A stretch of DNA of 64,000 nucleotides from Phycisphaerae bacterium (GTDB lineage Bacteria; Chloroflexota; Anaerolineae; 4572-78; J111): positions 1-64,000 of the forward strand of contig JANQQF010000006.1 of the NCBI GenBank assembly GCA_028285035.1, given 5' to 3'. The stretch's first letter is position 1. Every line of letters starts with the position of its first letter. The position numbers and the translations under genes were made by a program. Shown one piece after another: positions 44,375-53,255 of this stretch. The notes below the pieces were generated by a model. It did not search any database. It was not told the DNA's origin and saw only the letters and a list, made by a program, of their open reading frames with translations.

Positions 44375-44405
44375 GGGATAGGGATAAACAATCTTTCCCT
44401 ATCCC
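44375..44405 (-). other. Hairpin in the atpA-atpG intergenic gap
   Basis: GGGATAGGGA (44375-44384) pairs perfectly with TCCCTATCCC (44396-44405), loop 11. No strong T-run follows on the minus strand, so it is more likely an RNA-processing or stability element, or a weak attenuator, than a full terminator. Confidence 0.75.
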
Positions 44406-44417
44406 TTTAATATTTTA

Positions 44418-45941
44418 TTACGCCTCAGGTACACTGTAACCTTTAGACTGATTAAAGTCTGCCAAGGCTACTTGTAAAGAGGAAACAATTTCGTCAGTCA
44501 AGACTTTTTGATTAACAATAGCTTGTCCAACACCTGGATGGCTGGATTTCACAAATGCAACAAGTTCTGTCGCATAATTCTGAATTTCAGCCACAGGAAC
44601 ATCTGCCCCATAACCACGGGTCAAAGCGAAGATTGAGATAACTTGATCTTCCAACTCCAACGGTGCATACTGAGGTTGCTTCAAAAGTTCGGTCAAGCGT
44701 AATCCACGCTCTAGCTGCTCACGGGTAGACTTGTCCAAGTCAGACCCAAACTGAGCAAATGCCGCAAGTTCACGGAACTGAGCCAATTCCAGACGCATCT
44801 GCCCAGCAACTTTCTTCATCGCTTTGGTTTGAGCATCACCACCAACCCGTGATACGGACAAACCAGCATTCACAGCAGGTCGCTGACCAGCGTAGAAGAG
44901 GTCACTTTCAAGATAAATCTGACCATCAGTAATCGAAATCACGTTTGTGGGAACGTAAGCACTCACGTCACCAGCCAATGTTTCAATAATCGGCAAGGCT
45001 GTGAGTGAACCACCACCATTCTCTTTTGAAAGCTTTGCAGCACGCTCCAGTAAGCGAGAGTGAAGGTAGAACAAGTCTCCTGGATAAGCTTCGCGTCCAG
45101 GTGGGCGGCGCAACAAGAGTGAAATCTGGCGGTAAGCCCAAGCGTGTTTACTCAAATCATCATAGATGACCAGCGCTTCCTTACCGTTATCCATAAAGTA
45201 TTCGCCCATCGCACAGCCAGAGTAGGGGGCGATATACTGCATTGGGGCGGGATCAGAGGCACCAGCGACCACAACAATCGTGTGATCCATTGCGCCATTT
45301 TGTTCCAAAGTCGCCACAACCTGGGCAACCTGACCTTGACGCTGGCCAATCGCAACGTAAATACAAATTAAGTCTTTGCCTTTTTGGTTGATAATCGTAT
45401 CAAGACAAATGGCTGTTTTACCCGTTTGGCGGTCACCAATAACCAACTGGCGTTGACCACGACCAACAGGTGTCATCGCATCAATCGCTTTGATACCTGT
45501 TTGAACAGGGGTATCAACATTGTCACGTGCGATTACACCAGGGGCAATCTTTTCAACGGGATAAAATCCGTCGTTTTCAATCGGTCCTTTGCCATCGACA
45601 GGCTCACCAATGGCATTGACTACGCGACCAATCATTCCATTTCCAACGGGCACAGAAGCAATACGGCCTGTACTTTTGACCATATCGCCTTCTTCAATGT
45701 GCTCGTAATCACCCATAATTACAGCCCCGACAGCATCACTCTCGAGGTTGAGGGCAATCCCGACCACACCACCGGGGAATTCGAGGAGCTCCGTTGCCAT
45801 AACGTTTGTCAATCCGCTGATGCGAGCAATACCATCACCCACACTCATAACGGTTCCAACGTCGGCAGTTTCAACCGGAGCGTCAAAAGATTCGATTTGT
45901 TGACGTATCTGGGCGGTTATGTCATCTAATTTCAGAACCAT
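44418..45941 (-). CDS. atpA: F1F0 ATP synthase subunit alpha
   Basis: A 507-aa non-catalytic nucleotide-binding F1 subunit. Walker A GDRQTGKT, the beta-barrel start and the signature [14 protein letters not shown] are present; the C-terminal helical domain is complete. AGGAGCAAAG precedes ATG 45941. Confidence 0.97.
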   Translation of the reverse strand: MVLKLDDITAQIRQQIESFDAPVETADVGTVMSVGDGIARISGLTNVMATELLEFPGGVVGIALNLESDAVGAVIMGDYEHIEEGDMVKSTGRIASVPVGNGMIGRVVNAIGEPVDGKGPIENDGFYPVEKIAPGVIARDNVDTPVQTGIKAIDAMTPVGRGQRQLVIGDRQTGKTAICLDTIINQKGKDLICIYVAIGQRQGQVAQVVATLEQNGAMDHTIVVVAGASDPAPMQYIAPYSGCAMGEYFMDNGKEALVIYDDLSKHAWAYRQISLLLRRPPGREAYPGDLFYLHSRLLERAAKLSKENGGGSLTALPIIETLAGDVSAYVPTNVISITDGQIYLESDLFYAGQRPAVNAGLSVSRVGGDAQTKAMKKVAGQMRLELAQFRELAAFAQFGSDLDKSTREQLERGLRLTELLKQPQYAPLELEDQVISIFALTRGYGADVPVAEIQNYATELVAFVKSSHPGVGQAIVNQKVLTDEIVSSLQVALADFNQSKGYSVPEA

Positions 45942-45962
45942 CTTTGCTCCTAACGCTTAATC

Positions 45963-46490
45963 CTAAAGTTTAACGCCTAACGCATTCTTCATTGCGTCCA
46001 TGCGTGTCACTACACTACCATCAATTACTTTGTCGCCAACTTGGACAATTGCCCCACCAAGAATATCGGCTTTAACTTCGAAACGAATTTCCAAGCTGTC
46101 ACCGTATTGGGCTTGTAACTTCTGGCGGAATTTATCTTTTTCTTCATCAGACAATGCAACAGCCGTCGTAACTTGAGCAGTCTCGATCATAGGGCCACCC
46201 TTTGACATCTGACCTAGACTACTGACGATGTCACCGAGAAGGCCAATGTTACCTTCTTTTAATACAGTGTACAGAAAGTTTTTGATGCTATCATCTGCAC
46301 CAGATGGAATAATCCCATCCAAATCTTTCTGACGATCAGCAAAGGTGAGATCAGCATTTGCTAATTTTTCAGCCAAGCCTGAGTCATTCGCAAGTTTATC
46401 TTGAACACCGCCAAGAACCTCTAGCCAATTCTCTAAGGCATAGCTAAAAACAGCTGTTGCATATTTGAGAGAAAGCTCTTGTGCTTTCAC
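45963..46490 (-). CDS. atpH: F1F0 ATP synthase subunit delta
   Basis: A 175-aa OSCP/delta subunit of the peripheral stalk. The N-terminal six-helix bundle starts LSLKYATAVFSYALE; the C-terminal part has SLEIRFEVKADILGGAIVQVGDKVIDGSV, the most conserved segment of the family. It lies ten bases after atpF and 21 before atpA. Confidence 0.93.
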   Translation of the reverse strand: MKAQELSLKYATAVFSYALENWLEVLGGVQDKLANDSGLAEKLANADLTFADRQKDLDGIIPSGADDSIKNFLYTVLKEGNIGLLGDIVSSLGQMSKGGPMIETAQVTTAVALSDEEKDKFRQKLQAQYGDSLEIRFEVKADILGGAIVQVGDKVIDGSVVTRMDAMKNALGVKL

Positions 46491-46500
46491 TACGCATCTC

Positions 46501-46983
46501 CTATAAGTTGGTCAAGAACTGATCGACCAGTTTACGTTGTGCCCCTTCATCAATCGCTTCACCCACGATCTTCTGAGTCATCTGTACAGCCAGTTCACCA
46601 GCCTGCTTCTGTAGATCAGATGCTACACGCTGCTTTTCTTGCTCAGCCTCATCTCGGGCACGTGCTTTAATATCCTCGGCCTCTTTTTCAGCAGCAGCCA
46701 GAATATCTTTTCGCATTTTCTCGGTAGCTTCGGCTACTTTCTTGGCTTCTGCCTGTGATGCTTCACGGGCCTTCGCTAATTCTGCTTGAAATTCAGCCTT
46801 TTGTTTGTTGGCTTCCTCTTGCACTTTACTAGCTGCTGCCATCTGGTCCGCAATGTTTGTCTGGCGTTTTGCCAGCATATCCTTTACGGGTTTGTACAGG
46901 AGCATCTGTAAGAGAACAACCAAGAGTCCAAAGTTTATGAGATAAGTAATAATCCCAAATAATGAAATACCTAATGCGTCCAA
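46501..46983 (-). CDS. atpF: F1F0 ATP synthase subunit b
   Basis: A 160-aa peripheral stalk subunit: one N-terminal membrane helix (~8-28, IITYLINFGLLVVLLQMLLY) and then a long charged Ala/Glu/Lys-rich coiled coil to the C-terminus. A single b gene is present (no b'). AAAGGAGG precedes ATG 46983. Confidence 0.94.
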   Translation of the reverse strand: MDALGISLFGIITYLINFGLLVVLLQMLLYKPVKDMLAKRQTNIADQMAAASKVQEEANKQKAEFQAELAKAREASQAEAKKVAEATEKMRKDILAAAEKEAEDIKARARDEAEQEKQRVASDLQKQAGELAVQMTQKIVGEAIDEGAQRKLVDQFLTNL

Positions 46984-47027
46984 GTGTCTAACCTCCTTTC
47001 AATGTGTAAAATATTCGATAGTCAGCT

Positions 47028-47291
<264 letters not shown>

Positions 47292-47344
47292 CTAAAAATA
47301 GTTTTTCCGGTTCATCCCGGATGAAATTTAGATACTACTATATT

Positions 47345-48355
47345 CTAATGTTCTCCGTGACTTTGAGTAGCCATCGAGAAGAACACAAGTGACAAGATAA
47401 AGAATACAAATGCTTGAATAAAGCCAACGAAAATCTCAAGACCGAAGAAGACTAAGACAACCCCTAGCGACACGAGAGATGAAATTACAATCAAGACAAC
47501 CTCACCAGCAAAGATATTACCGAAAAGCCGGAAGGAGAACGAGATAATCTTGGCAAACTCACTGACCAGTTCGAGAATACCGACGAAGAAGTCAATGAAG
47601 CCAAGGCCAAGTCCCTTTTTGGAGAAACCATCCAATCGAATGAAATTACCAACGTAGGCAAACCCTCGTGCCCAGAAGCCAAATACCTGGGTCAACACTA
47701 CAGACATCAGAGCCAAGGCAAACGTTAAGTTCAAATCACTACTTGGGGCACGGAAAATCGGAACAATCAAAGCTTGCTTTTCACCGTGATGTTCATCATC
47801 GCCGTGCGCAGCTTCGTCATCGTGATGTTCTTCATCACCGTGAGAATCTTCTTCACTATGAGACTCTTTATCATCACCGTAATGATGTAGTGGAGTCAAA
47901 TTGTCACCGTCTCCCCGAATAAAGGTGACTTGATCCACAGGAATTCCGCCGTGGTCTGTTGAGTGAACTACGCCAAAACTACCTAACAAAGGAGTTAACA
48001 AGCCAAACCAGTTTGCGAAGAGCAAGTAAATAAAGATTGTGGCCAAAATTGGAAAAAAGCGAGGTGCCCATTCTTTAGGAGCAATATTATTAACCAAACC
48101 ATCTATCGCTTCAATTACGGCTTCCACAAGGTTCTGCAAGCCACCTGGTTGTTCTTTCAAGCCAGATCGAATAACAATAGCCATAATAATGAGGAACGCA
48201 GATATAATGAATGAAGTAAGCATGGCATTAGAGACAGGCCCCAAGCCAATAGGTTCTGCCATCACTTCAATCGCAGCGCGGGGAACGGGGAATAAAATAT
48301 TTCCACCAATAATTACTACAAGTGCAATGACGATACCAATAAGTATTCTAGCCAT
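47345..48355 (-). CDS. atpB: F1F0 ATP synthase subunit a with His/Asp/Glu-rich insertion
   Basis: A 336-aa membrane stator subunit, longer than the usual ~240-270. The essential Arg lies in SFSFRLFGNIFAGEV, and the C-terminal helices are normal. Residues ~155-194 (47774-47893) form a hydrophilic insertion with nine His among many Asp/Glu (HHYGDD, SHGDEEHHDDE, HGDDEHHGE), between NWFGLL...VDQVTFIRG and the next membrane segment. This loop could bind metal ions or protons at the periplasmic or cytoplasmic face. First main gene of the operon after atpI/Z. Confidence 0.95.
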   Translation of the reverse strand: MARILIGIVIALVVIIGGNILFPVPRAAIEVMAEPIGLGPVSNAMLTSFIISAFLIIMAIVIRSGLKEQPGGLQNLVEAVIEAIDGLVNNIAPKEWAPRFFPILATIFIYLLFANWFGLLTPLLGSFGVVHSTDHGGIPVDQVTFIRGDGDNLTPLHHYGDDKESHSEEDSHGDEEHHDDEAAHGDDEHHGEKQALIVPIFRAPSSDLNLTFALALMSVVLTQVFGFWARGFAYVGNFIRLDGFSKKGLGLGFIDFFVGILELVSEFAKIISFSFRLFGNIFAGEVVLIVISSLVSLGVVLVFFGLEIFVGFIQAFVFFILSLVFFSMATQSHGEH

Positions 48356-48416
48356 AGAATTTTCAACCCTTTATCAGTATTTATATCAAAATAGGGGCTT
48401 TGAATTTCAAAGCAGT

Positions 48417-48629
48417 TTACTGCTCTGAGTCATTCACAATGCGATAAATTGAGAAGACGCTATAACCAATACCAACAAGCATTAGTATCAGCATTAACCA
48501 AGGTGTGGTACTAAACCTTTGATCTAACCAAATCCCTGCACCCAATGAGCTAAAAGTGCAACAAACTAATGTACCGCTGATTTGTAATGCTAGGGTGTAT
48601 CCCTGTAACGCATCTTGGTATTTCTTCAC
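48417..48629 (-). CDS. AtpI/AtpZ-type F0F1 assembly protein
   Basis: A 70-aa protein with two hydrophobic segments (about 12-35 and 43-62) and the LGAGIWLDQRF...WLMLILMLVGIG layout of the small AtpI/AtpZ family that helps c-ring assembly or Mg2+ uptake. It is the promoter-proximal gene of the atp operon, 61 bp before atpB. It matches AtpZ better than the larger AtpI. Confidence 0.85.
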   Translation of the reverse strand: MKKYQDALQGYTLALQISGTLVCCTFSSLGAGIWLDQRFSTTPWLMLILMLVGIGYSVFSIYRIVNDSEQ

Positions 48630-48648
48630 TTTTTAACCGCACGGACCG

Positions 48649-48678
48649 ATTATACAACATCTGTCCAAGTATTGACAA
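48649..48678 (-). promoter_or_regulatory. atp operon promoter
   Basis: On the minus strand TTGTCA (48678-48673), 18-bp spacer, perfect TATAAT (48654-48649). The predicted RNA start is about 13 bases before the AtpI/Z start codon, so the leader is very short. Confidence 0.7.
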
Positions 48679-48683
48679 ATCAT

Positions 48684-48701
48684 TTGTGCAAAATTTCTCA
48701 A
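48684..48701. promoter_or_regulatory. Candidate Rex operator upstream of the atp promoter
   Basis: TTGTGCAAAATTTCTCAA matches the Rex consensus TTGTGAAATATTTCACAA (as recalled from Rex literature) at 15 of 18 positions. It ends five bases from the -35 box. Rex itself is encoded 9 kb away. Confidence 0.55.
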
Positions 48702-49165
48702 CTCTATTTTGAGTTAAAATTAATGCCTCGTTAAAACCGAGCCGGATATTACACTACTTCCAACTATTTGTCGAATCAATCACAATTATATGCCCTACTT
48801 GATTTGCCCCAATTTTATGACCAAGTATTGTGCCAAATCCAGCGAAATCACTGCCAATTGCTGCCATTTCAACAGCCCATAATTCCTATATCAAACTTTA
48901 AGGTTCCTTACTCTATCTTTACGGATAAACGATTATATCTACTGTAAAATAGTAGGAGCGTGTAAGGCCATGCCAAGAAAATAAATAACCAAAAACAGCA
49001 CCTATTGAACAAAGAACTATTTATCAAACAAGTCAGGGCACGGCTTTAAAGCTTTTCTAAAAATAGGTCGGTCAAAAGTCAAGCTGTTGTAAACTCAAAA
49101 ATCTTGGCCCAATTTATTTCTTGGAAAAGCCGAAATGCTCTTTAACAGCGTCACAGGTGGGTTAC

Positions 49166-50158
49166 ATGAGAAACATACTTGTTGTATGTCAAGATGGGCA
49201 CATTACCCAAGCCTTAAAACCAAGTATCGCTCATTTGGAAAAATCCAGCGATGTAGAAATTGTCATTGATTTAAGTCAAACTCTCGATTTAATGGCCTAT
49301 CAATCATTTGATTTGACGATTATTGACTTTCCCTCATTTGACATGGAAACGATTGGGTTACTTGAGATCCTTCATTATATAGACGCAAGTATGCCCATCA
49401 TTTTAATTCTTGACGCTCAAGAACAACCTGAGCTTGATTTAAAGTTTCAATTTCAGGTTCGTACCTTGCGACGACCCTACAAAAGTGTTCAATTTCTTCG
49501 GCTGGCTGACCGATTGTTACACCGTCAGCTTAATCGCTATAGACACCTAGCTGAGGAAATCCAAGCAAAATTGTGGGAGTTGCAACGAAGGACAAATGCT
49601 AAATGTGCCTTTTTGGTTGAAGAATCGGGACACATACTTCTGTCAACCGACACACTTCCAGTAGAAGCTCTCGCTCAACTCGCGGAACAAATAACCTCTA
49701 TCCCGACATCAAATGAAACGGCCTCTGACACACTAGATGAACCTAGTCATCGATTATTCACATCAACGGCCCTCAATCATCTACGTCTAGCCCTTCTTAC
49801 TCAACCCAAATCTACGACAAAACAAAATGTTGTCTGGAAGATTATTGACACTACAGTTTTAGATATTATTGTTGCTTTCAATAATTATCAGCAACAGATC
49901 TCGCCTGACGCTGGTCTGAATAATGGAAGCATTCCTCGGCAAACGAAACAATGCATTACTTTGTCAGATGATTTTATTAATTCATTGCCAACTGCTTCTC
50001 CCTCTCCTACAGAGGATGTCATTAACTGGCAAATTATTAATCAATCCAGAGCCACCCCAGAGAGCCAAGCTTCATCAGCTAATCAAGTCAACTGGGATTT
50101 GATTAGTGACTCTAATTTATTACAACGGCTTGATCATTTTTGTAGTCTAAAATCCTAA
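49166..50158 (+). CDS. Receiver-like and roadblock/LC7-like signalling protein
   Basis: A 330-aa cytosolic protein. Residues ~1-120 resemble a response-regulator receiver (NILVVCQDG, LTIIDFPSFD with the candidate phospho-Asp, and RPYK as the conserved Lys segment). Residues ~135-240 resemble a roadblock/LC7 domain (CAFLVEESGHILLSTD), as found in MglB-type GTPase regulators. The C-terminal ~70 residues are low complexity. The frame extends back to TTG 49121, but ATG 49166 begins the conserved fold. No GTPase is adjacent. Both domain calls are by eye. Confidence 0.7.
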   Translation: MRNILVVCQDGHITQALKPSIAHLEKSSDVEIVIDLSQTLDLMAYQSFDLTIIDFPSFDMETIGLLEILHYIDASMPIILILDAQEQPELDLKFQFQVRTLRRPYKSVQFLRLADRLLHRQLNRYRHLAEEIQAKLWELQRRTNAKCAFLVEESGHILLSTDTLPVEALAQLAEQITSIPTSNETASDTLDEPSHRLFTSTALNHLRLALLTQPKSTTKQNVVWKIIDTTVLDIIVAFNNYQQQISPDAGLNNGSIPRQTKQCITLSDDFINSLPTASPSPTEDVINWQIINQSRATPESQASSANQVNWDLISDSNLLQRLDHFCSLKS

Positions 50159-50228
50159 ACCCCTCTCGTTTTTTCTCCTAAATTTCCGTGCTATACTTCA
50201 TCATCAAAATAATCAAAGGATTTTGGTG

Positions 50229-51323
50229 ATGAGACATCAACTCAAAATTTCCATTTTGTCAATTGCAACAATCATTATATTGGCGGGTTGTGGGATACTG
50301 AACTCAGACGAGCCTGAACCTATAGTAGCCAACACAACTAGCCCAGTAGTCACTATATCAAATCCAAGACCCAACGATCAAATTCCTGTCAATACTGAAA
50401 TCAAAGTCCAATCGACCTCCACCGATGAAACTGGCATTAGTCGTATTGAGTTGCTTATTGATGGTGAAATATTATGGCGTGATGCTAATCCTGAACCGGA
50501 GCCAAACACGCCCTACATCGTTGTACAGCCCTGGCAACCAACTACACCTGGAACCTACAATGTACAAGTTCGAGCCTACAATACAGCCGAACAAATCGGT
50601 GAGTCTGCGGCAATTATTGTAAATGTCATCGATCAAGCTGAAGTCGCAGCTAATCCTGAGGCATCTCCCACACTCGAACCAACAGTTCCCAATACCCCCA
50701 CAATTTCACCAATCGGCGATGCAATTGAAACACCAACCCCACCACCAACGGACACACCTACGCCTGAACCAGGCACAGCAACACCAACGGCTACACCGAC
50801 CGTAGGTGTTTTTGAACCAACAGGGTTTGAACCTGAAGGTCGTTTTCGAGATTTGTGGAAAGATGCCGAAGCCGATGAAGGACGTTTGGGTTATCCTATA
50901 GGCCCAGAAATCACCCGACGCCTCTTTGCCAAACAATATTTTGAACGAGGCGTGATGATTTGGTGGGACAACCCTGATGCTGACAATCTTATTTGGGTGC
51001 TTGACTCCCCAGATGAAGATTTCGAAACTGGCCAAACTTGGAATGCATATCCGGATATCTGGGATGAGGCAATCGATGGGGAAATCAGCTGTGGAGAAGC
51101 TGATGCCGGGGGGCCAGTTCGGGGCTTTGGTAAGGTATGGTGTGTCCACTCTGAACTACAAACGCGGCTAGGTCAGCCACTTGAGGAAGAAAAAGGGCAG
51201 GGCCGTGGCTCAAATGCGGCTATCTTCCAATTCTTTCAGGGCGGATTGATGATCTACAATCCTATCGATACCGAAGTCTACGTTCTATTTGATCAGGGAG
51301 ATTGGATTCGTGCGGATTGGTAG
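50229..51323 (+). CDS. Lipoprotein with Ig-like domain and LGFP-like C-terminal domain
   Basis: A 364-aa exported lipoprotein: hydrophobic signal and lipobox LAGC near residue 21. Residues ~35-130 form an Ig-like beta-sandwich (PVVTISNPRPNDQIPVNTEI, IVVNVIDQ). A Thr/Pro linker spans ~140-195 (TPPPTDTPTPEP). The C-terminal ~150 residues contain repeats of the kind LGYPIGPE...QYFERGVMIWW and FQFFQGGLMIYN, reminiscent of LGFP wall-binding repeats. AAAGGA precedes ATG 50229. A surface anchor or wall-binding role is likely; no enzyme motif is seen. Confidence 0.78.
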   Translation: MRHQLKISILSIATIIILAGCGILNSDEPEPIVANTTSPVVTISNPRPNDQIPVNTEIKVQSTSTDETGISRIELLIDGEILWRDANPEPEPNTPYIVVQPWQPTTPGTYNVQVRAYNTAEQIGESAAIIVNVIDQAEVAANPEASPTLEPTVPNTPTISPIGDAIETPTPPPTDTPTPEPGTATPTATPTVGVFEPTGFEPEGRFRDLWKDAEADEGRLGYPIGPEITRRLFAKQYFERGVMIWWDNPDADNLIWVLDSPDEDFETGQTWNAYPDIWDEAIDGEISCGEADAGGPVRGFGKVWCVHSELQTRLGQPLEEEKGQGRGSNAAIFQFFQGGLMIYNPIDTEVYVLFDQGDWIRADW

Positions 51324-51325
51324 AT

Positions 51326-52495
51326 TTACTCCTCCACCTCTTTCGCGATGGTCTGACCAGCCCGAATATCATCAGTCGATAAGCCTTCATACATAAAGGC
51401 AATCACACCAACAATAACCTCTGGCCCAAATTGGGCGAGATGTAATACGATGCTGGCTGCCCGAACCACAGCATCAAAGTCGGGAAATGTTGAGGCAGTG
51501 GGCATTGTCAGATTGAGGGTAAAGACCACGGCTGTGTGAAACAGCCCCACCCCGCCAGGTGGGCCTGGGATAGATAGGGCAATACCTAAGGCTGGCAACA
51601 TCAATACGTACGCTTGCCAAGGAATTGGGGCACCAAAATCAAAGGCAAGTAGGACAAACAAAAACGAAATAGGCACAACAATCCAAGTCCAGAAATTCCA
51701 GAATGTTACCATACGCAATTGTTGTGGGTTTCTAAGCACCTCAATCCCTTTTCCAAAAGAATCAAGTAACTCAAGCACAATTTTTGCCAAATCCTCAGGG
51801 GCACGCGCTTTTATTAAATTATCAACCCACTCCCGACGCAAGATAAAGATGACCAGAGCGACCAAGGCCCCGATGTAAAAGGCTGCGCCCAATGCACCAG
51901 GAATTTGCAACCGAGGGTCACGGACACCAAAAATAACCACAACCAAAAGAAACAACAAAACGGTCAAGCCATCAAAAATACGCTCAACGACAATGGTCGC
52001 AAAAATTCCAGTGCCAGATAGTTTTGTCGAGCGGCTGAGAACATAAGCCCGTAAGAACTCCCCCGCCCGGGCAGGCAAGACCGTATTCCCCGCGATGCCT
52101 ATCACCAATGCTCGATAGGTCGGCCAAAATGTCACATCACCGAGTGGCTTCATCAACCACTGAGCACGAAGCGTCCGAAAATAGAGGTGAACGAAGACCA
52201 TAATAACCGCTGGGATGAGCATCCAGTAGTTTGCCTCAACCAGCTCCGTCCAAACCTCAGCCAGATTAATCTCTGCAAAGACAAAATCAAGAAAAACAAG
52301 GCTGATCCCTAAGTTGATGGTTAAGCTCTGCCAGCGAGTAGGTAACCAGCCAAAAATACTGCTTCCACTAATCAATGTTAAGCCAGTCAAAAAGACAATG
52401 TAAATAGGATGGGAAAACTGCCAAAAGCGATAGCCAAAAAAGATAGCCATCCCCAAAATAAATAAGCCTCGACCAATATTCGCACGATTACTCAT
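51326..52495 (-). CDS. Lysylphosphatidylglycerol-synthase-TM / flippase-like membrane protein
   Basis: A 389-aa integral membrane protein of the UPF0104/AglD family, with about eight helices and the typical GNTVLPARAGEFLRAYVLS and PGPPGGVGLFHTAVV motifs. Members are thought to flip lipid-linked molecules. It is the third gene after the sugar aminotransferase and methyltransferase (11-bp gap), which suggests export of a modified lipid-linked sugar. It has no LysPG-synthase catalytic domain. Confidence 0.85.
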   Translation of the reverse strand: MSNRANIGRGLFILGMAIFFGYRFWQFSHPIYIVFLTGLTLISGSSIFGWLPTRWQSLTINLGISLVFLDFVFAEINLAEVWTELVEANYWMLIPAVIMVFVHLYFRTLRAQWLMKPLGDVTFWPTYRALVIGIAGNTVLPARAGEFLRAYVLSRSTKLSGTGIFATIVVERIFDGLTVLLFLLVVVIFGVRDPRLQIPGALGAAFYIGALVALVIFILRREWVDNLIKARAPEDLAKIVLELLDSFGKGIEVLRNPQQLRMVTFWNFWTWIVVPISFLFVLLAFDFGAPIPWQAYVLMLPALGIALSIPGPPGGVGLFHTAVVFTLNLTMPTASTFPDFDAVVRAASIVLHLAQFGPEVIVGVIAFMYEGLSTDDIRAGQTIAKEVEE

Positions 52496-52506
52496 AATCT
52501 ATCTCT

Positions 52507-53250
52507 CTATTCAGTGGGCTTTTGTGATAAACAAACAACACTACTACCGATTGGAAATGAACCCCCTTGCTTAAGCCAAGCCGCTTCTAGATCTCGAACC
52601 CAAATCAGTAAACGATTCAGCCAATTCGGAAACATACCCTGACGTTCGGCATCCTTGAAGAGTTGCAGGCGATCCATCGTTAGTCGCACGAACAGCATAA
52701 AGGGCAACAGGAAGAGATTAACGTAAGAGCAAATTTTGAGTTCAAACCCTGTTTTCCCTAATTTTTGTCGCAAAAGATTAAGGGTATAGCGTTGCCTAGC
52801 GTAGTAGGTTTGATCATGGGAACTCCAGAGGAAAGGGAGAGCCGAGTCAGTAATGAGAAGCCAGCCAGTGGGGCGAATGACACGAAATAATTCATTCAAA
52901 GCTCGTTCATCATTCACAATCCAACGATGATACAAGACATCAAACACGGTGACTAAATCAAAAGTATTATTAGGGTGAGGTAAAGTTAAGCTAGAGCCTT
53001 GGAGTAAATGAGTACTGTCCCGATGTTGAGCCAGTTCAAGGGCAATCGGGCTGATATCCAATCCGTAAGTTTTACCAAACGGGATGAGTGCCTGAAAATT
53101 CCCCCCGGTTCCACATCCGACATCAAGAATGCGGGCATCTGACCTTAGCTGAACTGTGTCAAGCAAAGCTAAGGCCAGATGACGGCGACCGACAAACCAC
53201 CAATGTTTGTCCTCCAGGGCATACATTCGCTCGTATTCCGGTCGCTCCAT
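52507..53250 (-). CDS. Class I SAM-dependent methyltransferase
   Basis: A 247-aa methyltransferase. SAM motif I is ILDVGCGTGGNF (residues ~41-52), followed by YGLDISPIAL and FDLVTVFDVLYH (motif IV region). It begins MERPEYERMYALEDKHWWFVGRR, typical of methyltransferases in polysaccharide clusters. It lies five bases after the DegT-type aminotransferase gene. Confidence 0.87.
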   Translation of the reverse strand: MERPEYERMYALEDKHWWFVGRRHLALALLDTVQLRSDARILDVGCGTGGNFQALIPFGKTYGLDISPIALELAQHRDSTHLLQGSSLTLPHPNNTFDLVTVFDVLYHRWIVNDERALNELFRVIRPTGWLLITDSALPFLWSSHDQTYYARQRYTLNLLRQKLGKTGFELKICSYVNLFLLPFMLFVRLTMDRLQLFKDAERQGMFPNWLNRLLIWVRDLEAAWLKQGGSFPIGSSVVCLSQKPTE

Positions 53251-53255
53251 TCAGA

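Larger units (their letters stand above)
48630..49165. other. Divergent intergenic region (536 bp)
   Basis: It holds the atp promoter and Rex-like site at its left end (48649-48701). The rest shows no gene, tRNA or terminator that I can recognise. Near the right end (49114-49131) is the 18-bp sequence also found at 35781-35798. It is AT-rich with several A/T tracts. Confidence 0.5.

Noticed and set aside
48700..49110. Riboswitch or tRNA in the long atp upstream region
   Set aside because: No conserved cloverleaf, no G-rich aptamer core and no terminator could be recognised by eye.
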